From positions 1 through 5,304 of the forward strand of contig JALHOX010000281.1 in assembly GCA_022842805.1 (NCBI GenBank): a DNA stretch of 5,304 bases, in the 5' to 3' direction. This document shows positions 1 through 5,304 of the stretch, one piece after another. Each line of letters begins with the position of its first letter. Within the stretch, counting starts at the first letter, position 1. The stretch comes from Phycisphaerae bacterium (GTDB lineage: Bacteria; Planctomycetota; Phycisphaerae; UBA1845; Fen-1342). A program made the position numbers and the translations under genes. The notes beneath the pieces are model-generated. The model saw nothing but the letters and a program-made list of their open reading frames with translations. It had not been told where the DNA came from and did no database searches.

Positions 1-1239
1 CTCCTGGCGATCGCCGCCGGCCCGCGCCGCCGCCATGAGGATGTTCTCCGTCGCGATGAAGGGCAGCTCCGCCGCGAGATGAGCGCGAATCATCTCGGGA
101 TAGACGACCAGCCCGTCATAGACGTTGTCGAGGATGATCGCGAGCGCGTCGGCACAGAGAAACGCCTCCGGAAATACAAGCCGCTTATTGGCCGAATCGT
201 CGAGCGTGCGCTCGAAGCCCTGGTCCGAGAGCGTCATCAGCGGGTTCGCCGCCAGGCTCAGCAGATATCGCGCCAGCCCGGTCGCCCGCTCCGCCCGGGC
301 CGGGTTGCGCTTGTAAGGCATCGCAGAGCTGCCGACCTGCTCGCGCTCAAAGGGCTCTTCGATCTCCTTCAACATCTGCAACATCCGCAGGTCGTTGCAG
401 ATCTTCATCACGCCCGCCGCGAAGGACGACAGCGCGTTCACGATCTCGACGTCGATCTTTCGCGAATAGGTCTGGCCGCAGACGCTGTAGCAGCCCGCGA
501 AGCCGAGCTTTCGCGCGAAGAGCGCCTCCAGCTTTTCCACCTTCGCCGCCGACCCCAGCAGCGCCAGGAAGCTTGCCTGCGTCCCGGTCGCGCCGCGCAG
601 CCCGCGACAGAGCAAGCCGCGCCGCAGCGATTCGAGCTGCTGCACGTCGCCAACCAGGTCTTGCAGCCACAGCGTGGCGCGCTTGCCCACCGTCGTTAGC
701 TGCGCCGGCTGCAAATGCGTGTAGCCGAGCGTCGGCAGGTCGGCATAGCGCTCGCAGAAATCTGCCAGCTTGTTCGCCGCGGCGGCCAGCCGGCCACAGA
801 CAATGCCCAGCGCGTCGCGCGTCAGCAGCAGGTCGGCGTTGTCGACGATGTCCATGCTGGTCGCGCCCAGGTGAATCACCCCGGCCGCCGCCGGCGCCGC
901 ATCGCCGAAGGCGCGGATGTGCGCCATCACGTCGTGTCGCGTGGCCCGCTCATACTGGGCGGCCTTTGCGAAATCGATGTCATCCACCGCGGCCCGCAGC
1001 GCCCGAATCTGCTCTTCGCGAATGGGAAGGCCGAGCGCCCGTTGCGACTCCGCCAGCGCGACCCAGATGCGCCGCCATGTGCCATGGCGTCGCTGCGGGC
1101 TCCAGAGCGCCAACATCTCCGCCGACGCATAGCGCGACGCAAGCGGATGCTGAAAACTCTCGTGCGACCCCGCCGCCGCCCGCGCGGGGGCCGCGTCCGC
1201 TGCCGCCGCACGCCGGGGTGATTTCGTCTTTTTGCTCAT
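1..1239 (-). CDS. purB: Adenylosuccinate lyase, animal-type clade (3' end lies outside the window)
   Basis: Catalyses two fumarate-releasing steps of purine synthesis in the cytosol: SAICAR to AICAR, and adenylosuccinate to AMP. The 413 visible residues run without a stop to the left edge. The family is about 475-485 residues long, so roughly 60-70 C-terminal residues are missing. The fumarase/aspartase-superfamily signature is at residues 303-313 (GSSAMPYKRNP) and includes the mobile-loop serine. Two conserved histidine segments are RHDVMAH (101-107) and GYTHLQPAQLTT (172-183). FERTLDDSAN lies at 342-351 and ATENILM at 396-402. These segments resemble human ADSL as I remember it much more than the E. 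coli or B. subtilis enzymes. Residues 5-25 are Ala/Arg/Pro-rich and probably disordered. The ATG at 1239 overlaps the stop of the upstream metC-like gene (ATGA, 1236-1239), which suggests coupled translation. Only a weak AGG lies 10 bases upstream of the ATG. The family call is very secure. Confidence 0.97.
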   Translation of the reverse strand, partial: MSKKTKSPRRAAAADAAPARAAAGSHESFQHPLASRYASAEMLALWSPQRRHGTWRRIWVALAESQRALGLPIREEQIRALRAAVDDIDFAKAAQYERATRHDVMAHIRAFGDAAPAAAGVIHLGATSMDIVDNADLLLTRDALGIVCGRLAAAANKLADFCERYADLPTLGYTHLQPAQLTTVGKRATLWLQDLVGDVQQLESLRRGLLCRGLRGATGTQASFLALLGSAAKVEKLEALFARKLGFAGCYSVCGQTYSRKIDVEIVNALSSFAAGVMKICNDLRMLQMLKEIEEPFEREQVGSSAMPYKRNPARAERATGLARYLLSLAANPLMTLSDQGFERTLDDSANKRLVFPEAFLCADALAIILDNVYDGLVVYPEMIRAHLAAELPFIATENILMAAARAGGDRQE

Positions 1240-2450
1240 GCTTGCAACGCCTGTTCTACATCGGCCACCAGATCGGTCGTCGCCTCCAGCCCGCAATGCA
1301 GCCGCACCGTCCAGCACGGCGATCGCGGATCGCTGAACCACTGCCCCGCCAGCGCCAGGCTTTCGTGGCCGCCCCAACTGACGCCGATGCTGAAGAGCTT
1401 GAGCCGATCGACGAAGCGATAGGCAGCCTCTTTCGTCTGCTCGCGCAGCTCAAAACTGAAGAGCGACCCCGTGCCGCGAAAGTATTTCTGCACAATCGCC
1501 CGCGAAGCCGACCCTTCCAGCCCCGGATGCGACACGCGCCGCACCGCCGGATGTGCCGCCAGCCGGCTCGCGACCGCCAGCGCGCTCTGCTCCATCTGCT
1601 TGATTCGCAGGCTCAGCGTCCGCAGGCCGCGCAGCATCAGCCACGCGGCGAAGGGGTCGGTCGTTCCGCCGACGAGCTCCACCTCGCGAAAGACGCGCTT
1701 CTGCAACTCGGCATCGCGCCCGATGACCGCCCCCGCGACGACATCGCTGTGTCCGCCGATGTACTTGGTGGCGCTGTGAACCACCATGTCGACGCCGAAT
1801 TCCAGCGGGTTCGAGTAGATCGGCCCGGCCCACGAATTATCGATGATCGACACAACGCCGCGCTTTCGCGCCTCGTGCGCCAAGGCCTCGTAGTCCATCG
1901 GCTCGATCGTCCCGCTGGTCGGGCTCTCAAGGTAGAGCACGCGCGTCTCGGGTCGCAGCGCCGCCAGATAATCATCGGGGTTGAGCGTCGGCACGAAAGT
2001 CGTGTCGACTCCGAAGCGCGGCAGATAGTTCACCATGTAGCGCCGCGCCGGCCAGTAGCACTGCCCGCAGGCGACGACATGCGCCCCGGAGTGCAGCGAG
2101 CTGTTTAGCGCCGCGACGATCGCCGACATGCCGCTCGCCAGCACATAGCACCAGCGGCCCTTCTCCAGCGCCGCCAGCTTGTTCTGCAGCACCGCGGTGG
2201 TCGGGTTGCCGACGCGCGTGTATTCGAAGTAAGGGCTGTCGGGCTGTTTGCGCGCCTCGAAATCGGCGCAAGAGGGATAGACGAAGGTCGAAGCCTGGTA
2301 AATCGGCAACGCCGCCGGCCCGCCCACGTCGATCGCCGTCTCGCCCAGATGCGTGCAGATGGTCTCGGCCGCGTCGAACTCCAGCGGCTGATCATGCGGC
2401 CCCGCCGGCGAGAAGGGAACCGCGTCCGGCTCGGTGTAAGGTCGCATCAT
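1236..2450 (-). CDS. metC: Cystathionine beta-lyase-type PLP enzyme (Cys/Met metabolism family)
   Basis: A 404-residue fold-type I PLP enzyme, full length for the family, probably a cytosolic tetramer. If it is a true MetC it splits cystathionine into homocysteine, pyruvate and ammonia. Numbered from the ATG at 2450, the cofactor site is complete. Y77 and R79 (YTRVGNPT, 77-84) are the pair that contacts the neighbouring subunit's PLP phosphate. The SGMSAI phosphate loop is at 106-111. D204 (IIDNSWA) faces the pyridine nitrogen. The Schiff-base lysine is K229 in HSATKYIGGHSD (225-236). R383 (VRLHCGLE) binds the substrate carboxylate. The SWGGHES segment (358-364) matches E. coli MetC style (SWGGYES) and favours beta-lyase, but sulfhydrylase, gamma-synthase or gamma-lyase activity cannot be excluded from sequence. 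An in-frame TTG at 2486 would add 12 Pro/Arg-rich residues. I prefer the ATG at 2450, which is followed by a second ATG at 2447, because the extra residues look non-coding. No Shine-Dalgarno is visible at either start. First gene of an operon with purB. Confidence 0.85.
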   Translation of the reverse strand: MMRPYTEPDAVPFSPAGPHDQPLEFDAAETICTHLGETAIDVGGPAALPIYQASTFVYPSCADFEARKQPDSPYFEYTRVGNPTTAVLQNKLAALEKGRWCYVLASGMSAIVAALNSSLHSGAHVVACGQCYWPARRYMVNYLPRFGVDTTFVPTLNPDDYLAALRPETRVLYLESPTSGTIEPMDYEALAHEARKRGVVSIIDNSWAGPIYSNPLEFGVDMVVHSATKYIGGHSDVVAGAVIGRDAELQKRVFREVELVGGTTDPFAAWLMLRGLRTLSLRIKQMEQSALAVASRLAAHPAVRRVSHPGLEGSASRAIVQKYFRGTGSLFSFELREQTKEAAYRFVDRLKLFSIGVSWGGHESLALAGQWFSDPRSPCWTVRLHCGLEATTDLVADVEQALQA

Positions 2451-2457
2451 GTTGTGC

Positions 2458-2486
2458 AGAGTCGGGCGGGGGCGCGGGCAGGTCAA
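2458..2486 (-). promoter_or_regulatory. Candidate sigma-70-like promoter for metC-purB
   Basis: On the minus strand, TTGACC (2486-2481) matches five of six bases of the -35 consensus. It is followed after 17 bases by GACTCT (2463-2458), a poor -10 that keeps only the conserved second A and last T. Seven bases separate this -10 from the ATG at 2450, so transcription would begin at or next to the start codon and give a leaderless mRNA. The TTG of this -35 is also the alternative upstream start codon, and both roles are unlikely to be real. The -10 is weak, so this is tentative. Confidence 0.25.
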
Positions 2487-2503
2487 GCGCCGCCAAGCCC
2501 CGC
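2484..2503. repeat. Tandem 10-base direct repeat in the divergent region
   Basis: CAAGCGCCGC (2484-2493) is followed directly by CAAGCCCCGC (2494-2503); nine of ten bases agree. A 10-base period puts both copies on nearly the same face of the helix, as in some direct-repeat operators, and the first copy overlaps the candidate -35 of the metC-purB promoter. A second short repeat, CGCCGAC at 2513-2519 and 2521-2527, lies next to it. The repeats are seen directly; a regulatory role is only a possibility, since short repeats arise easily in GC-rich DNA. Confidence 0.45.
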
Positions 2504-2541
2504 TCGCTCAATCGCCGACGCGCCGACCACCCTCGCACCGG

Positions 2542-2570
2542 TTCACTGTTTCCCCGTTCCGCCATACCCT
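2542..2570 (+). promoter_or_regulatory. Candidate sigma-70-like promoter for kmo
   Basis: TTCACT (2542-2547) matches four of six -35 consensus bases. After a 17-base spacer comes TACCCT (2565-2570), which fits the relaxed TANNNT form of the -10 box. Six bases separate the -10 from the GTG at 2577, so the predicted transcript would start at about that codon. This agrees with the lack of any Shine-Dalgarno sequence there. The match is weak and the spacing argument carries most of the weight. Confidence 0.3.
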
Positions 2571-2576
2571 TCGTTC

Positions 2577-3959
2577 GTGCCACACTCCGCAAACCCTCGC
2601 ATCGCCATCGTCGGTTCCGGCCTCTGCGGCGCGCTGCTCGCCGTCTATGTGGGCCGCGCCGGCTACCCCGTCGACCTCTACGAACGCCGACCCGACCCGC
2701 GCAGCGGCAAAGTCGTCGGCGGACGCTCCATCAATCTCGCCCTCAGCACCCGCGGCCTCACCGCGCTCGAACGCGTCGGCCTGGCCGATGAGATCATGAA
2801 AATCGCCGTGCCGATGCGCGGCCGCATGATCCACCCCCAACACGGCGACCTCGCCTATCAGCCCTACGACAAAGACCCGAGCAAAGCGATCAACTCGGTC
2901 TCGCGCGCCGCGCTCAACCTGCTGCTGATCGAAGCCGCCGCCAAATTGCCCAATGTCCGCATGCACTTCGACTGGCGCTGCGTCGATGCAGATCTCGACG
3001 CGCCGGCCGTCATGCTCGAACACGCCGAAACCGGCGAATCGCGCCGCGCCGAGGCCGACATCATCATCGGCGCCGACGGCGCCTTCTCCGCCATCCGCGG
3101 CCGCATGCAAAAGGTCGACCGCTTCGACTATTCGCAGGAATACCTGGCACACGGCTACAAAGAGCTGCACATCCCGCCCAAAGACGGCGGCGGCTTTCGC
3201 ATGGAGCCCAACGCGCTGCACATCTGGCCCCGCCGCAGCTTCATGATGATCGCGCTGCCCAACCCCGAAGGCTCCTTCACCTGCACCTGCTTCTGGCCCT
3301 GGACCGGCCCCAACGGCTTCGACCGCCTGCGCACGTCCGCCGAGGTCGAAGCCTACTTCCGCGAAATCTTCCCCGACGCCGTCCCGCTCATGCCGACGCT
3401 GGTCGAGGACTATCAGCGCAACCCGACCAGCTCGCTGCTCACCGTCCGCTGCGGCCCCTGGCACTACCGCGACAAAGTGCTGATTCTGGGCGACGCGGCC
3501 CACGCGATCGTGCCGTTCTATGGGCAAGGCATGAACTGTGCGTTCGAGGACTGCAACGTCTTCGGACAACTTCTGGACGAAGCCCGCGCGCGAGCCCCAC
3601 GCTCCGCCGGCGATTCCGGCGCCATCGACTGGGAAGCCCTCTTCGCCCGCTTTTACGAAGCCCGCAAGCGAAACGCCGACACCGTCGCCGATCTCGCCCT
3701 CCACAACTTCATCGAAATGCGCGACCACTCCGGCTCGCGCCTCTTCCAGCTCCACAAAGCCTGGGAACGCACGCTCCACCGTTGGCTGCCGAACTGGTAC
3801 ACCCCGCTCTACACCCTCGTCTCCTTCAGCAACACCCCCTACGCCGACGCCGTCGCCCGAGCCAAAGAGCAGACGCGCATCGTCAACCGGGTGCTGGCGT
3901 GGGCTGCGGCGGCGGTGGTCGGCGGGCTAGGCGTGGCGGCGTGGCTGCTGATGCGATGA
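2577..3959 (+). CDS. kmo: Kynurenine 3-monooxygenase with C-terminal membrane-anchor-like helix
   Basis: FAD- and NADPH-dependent aromatic hydroxylase that turns L-kynurenine into 3-hydroxykynurenine, a step toward quinolinate/NAD or further tryptophan breakdown. It has 460 residues, normal for the family. The Rossmann GSGLCG lies at 13-18, with E36 ending the second strand. The KMO-typical GRSINLALS is at 49-57, GADGAFSAIR at 165-174 and the FAD motif LGDAAHAIVPFYGQG at 304-318. Residues matching the known kynurenine contacts of the human and Pseudomonas enzymes are all present: R83, Y97, N377, E380 and Y412. Residues 439-459 form a hydrophobic Ala/Val/Leu/Trp helix between R438 and R460, resembling the mitochondrial-membrane anchor of eukaryotic KMO. 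The GTG at 2577 is chosen because homology begins at once (PRIAIVGSG) and the only longer frame start (2349) lies inside the divergent metC-like gene. No Shine-Dalgarno is visible. No other kynurenine-pathway gene is in the window. Confidence 0.94.
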   Translation: MPHSANPRIAIVGSGLCGALLAVYVGRAGYPVDLYERRPDPRSGKVVGGRSINLALSTRGLTALERVGLADEIMKIAVPMRGRMIHPQHGDLAYQPYDKDPSKAINSVSRAALNLLLIEAAAKLPNVRMHFDWRCVDADLDAPAVMLEHAETGESRRAEADIIIGADGAFSAIRGRMQKVDRFDYSQEYLAHGYKELHIPPKDGGGFRMEPNALHIWPRRSFMMIALPNPEGSFTCTCFWPWTGPNGFDRLRTSAEVEAYFREIFPDAVPLMPTLVEDYQRNPTSSLLTVRCGPWHYRDKVLILGDAAHAIVPFYGQGMNCAFEDCNVFGQLLDEARARAPRSAGDSGAIDWEALFARFYEARKRNADTVADLALHNFIEMRDHSGSRLFQLHKAWERTLHRWLPNWYTPLYTLVSFSNTPYADAVARAKEQTRIVNRVLAWAAAAVVGGLGVAAWLLMR

Positions 3960-3993
3960 CCCCACCACCGGCAGACCTGCCAATGTGACACAA

Positions 3994-4028
3994 GTTGCCG
4001 TGGTCCATTCCGGCAATCCGCGGGCCAC
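3994..4028. other. Overlapping inverted repeats behind kmo
   Basis: TTGCCG (3995-4000) pairs perfectly with CGGCAA (4011-4016) across a 10-base loop, with a G-U pair possible outside it (3994/4017). GTGGTCC (4000-4006) pairs with GGGCCAC (4022-4028), with one G-U pair. The two stems overlap, so a transcript could form one or the other. The site begins 35 bases after the kmo stop. It could help end kmo transcription, although no run of T follows, or it could be part of a dispersed repeat. The pairing is seen; the function is unknown. Confidence 0.35.
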
Positions 4029-4076
4029 AGCCCCGCCCCGCCAAGATTCCCTATCTTCATGCTGGAAAACATCTTA

Positions 4077-4094
4077 CGGCTCATCGTCGAGCCG
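4077..4094. other. Short perfect inverted repeat upstream of groEL
   Basis: CGGCTC (4077-4082) and GAGCCG (4089-4094) form a perfect six-base-pair stem around the loop ATCGTC. No T-run follows, so it is not a standard intrinsic terminator. It could be a regulatory site or a hairpin in the groEL leader, but a stem of this size is not rare by chance in such GC-rich DNA. Confidence 0.25.
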
Positions 4095-4304
4095 GAATCC
4101 GCTCTGGCGCGCCGATTGCTTATCCCCCTTCCAAGCCAAATCCGCGCGGCCAGCGAACCTTCGTTCGCACGCCGCCCGAACTGGCCCAGACAGCCCGATT
4201 GATGGGAAAAACTGACCCGAACCAGGCCCAGCCGGACGAAATCAGGCCGCGAGACCATTCGCGATCGAATCCAAGCGGCCCAACGACCGGCGGCTGACAA
4301 CACC

Positions 4305-4310
4305 AGGAGA
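4305..4310 (+). promoter_or_regulatory. groEL ribosome binding site
   Basis: AGGAGA sits eight bases before the groEL ATG at 4319. It is a near-consensus Shine-Dalgarno sequence at a good distance, and the only clear one in the window. It fixes the groEL start and fits strong translation of a chaperonin. Confidence 0.85.
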
Positions 4311-4318
4311 AACGCTCA

Positions 4319-5304
<986 letters not shown>

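Larger units (their letters stand above)
2451..2576. promoter_or_regulatory. Divergent control region between metC-like gene and kmo
   Basis: These 126 bases separate the two head-to-head starts (ATG at 2450 on the minus strand, GTG at 2577 on the plus strand). Transcription of both units must start in or near this stretch, unless kmo is read from inside the metC-like gene. It is rich in C on the plus strand, has no Shine-Dalgarno motif in front of either start, and holds the tandem 10-base repeat and the two weak promoter candidates listed separately. Its role as a shared control region is inferred from gene order. Confidence 0.6.
3960..4318. other. Gene-free stretch between kmo and groEL
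   Basis: No reading frame here resembles a known protein. Short open frames occur on both strands, but they overlap one another, have no ribosome binding site and read as Arg/Pro/Ser-rich filler. The stretch holds overlapping inverted repeats near kmo (3994-4028), a six-base-pair hairpin (4077-4094), a small ATTCG/CGAAT hairpin (4257-4270) and the groEL ribosome binding site. It must contain the kmo terminator and a groEL promoter, but I see no U-tract terminator, no convincing -35/-10 pair and no CIRCE operator (TTAGCACTC/GAGTGCTAA). The groEL leader may therefore use another control. Confidence 0.7.

Noticed and set aside
573..2108. A 511-codon open frame on the plus strand opposite purB and the metC-like gene
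   Set aside because: It is antisense to two clearly homologous genes. Its product is Arg/Pro/Ala-rich with no recognisable domain, and long antisense frames are expected in GC-rich coding DNA.
2349..2576. A longer KMO start at the ATG at 2349
   Set aside because: It would add 76 residues of Arg/Pro-rich sequence before the FAD-binding strand and overlap the first part of the divergent metC-like gene. Family homology begins just after the GTG at 2577.
2508..3779. A 423-codon open frame on the minus strand opposite kmo
   Set aside because: It lies entirely antisense to kmo, apart from its tail in the divergent region. The product is a Gly/Ala/Val/Asp-rich mirror of the kmo codons, with no motif of its own.
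3970..3981. The GGCAG/CTGCC palindrome as an intrinsic kmo terminator
   Set aside because: The stem is only four to five base pairs with almost no loop and no T-run after it.
4052..4057. TATCTT as a groEL -10 box
   Set aside because: No acceptable -35 hexamer lies 16-18 bases upstream; the sequence there is C-rich. It would also leave a leader of about 255 bases with no support.
3995..4297. A 100-codon open frame between kmo and groEL as a small gene
   Set aside because: It has no ribosome binding site, begins inside an inverted repeat, competes with overlapping frames on both strands and has an Arg/Pro-rich composition with no recognisable motif. It is also unlike GroES, which could have been expected here.

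Overview
The window is a GC-rich, densely coded bacterial chromosomal segment holding four recognisable protein genes, two of them cut by the window edges. Nothing in it looks like a mobile element, CRISPR array, RNA gene or defence system. The sequence suggests a member of the Planctomycetota (possibly Phycisphaerae-like). The grounds are an animal-type adenylosuccinate lyase, a eukaryote-like kynurenine 3-monooxygenase, a GroEL with no groES directly in front of it, and three of four starts without a Shine-Dalgarno sequence. This taxonomic call is an inference from memory of these families, not a search result.

Layout. On the minus strand, a cystathionine beta-lyase-type PLP enzyme (metC-like, 2450 to 1236) runs into purB (adenylosuccinate lyase, 1239 to beyond the left edge). 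Their stop and start codons overlap as ATGA, so they are almost certainly one translationally coupled operon. A compact divergent control region (2451-2576) separates them from a plus-strand kynurenine 3-monooxygenase gene (kmo, 2577-3959). A 359-base gene-free stretch (3960-4318) follows, holding small inverted repeats. It ends in a good ribosome binding site for groEL (4319 to beyond the right edge).

How the genes work together. The metC-purB pair joins homocysteine/methionine synthesis to the last step of AMP synthesis and one step of IMP synthesis. kmo belongs to oxidative tryptophan breakdown, which in some bacteria feeds de novo NAD synthesis through quinolinate, but no other gene of that pathway lies in the window. 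groEL is a separate transcription unit with codon use typical of high expression. No clear functional link joins the three units.

The points most worth a second look are the C-terminal membrane-anchor-like helix on the bacterial KMO, with an abrupt change of codon choice at that tail; the possibility that both divergent genes are leaderless; and a possibly dispersed inverted-repeat element behind kmo. I found no convincing evidence of a wholly new system.
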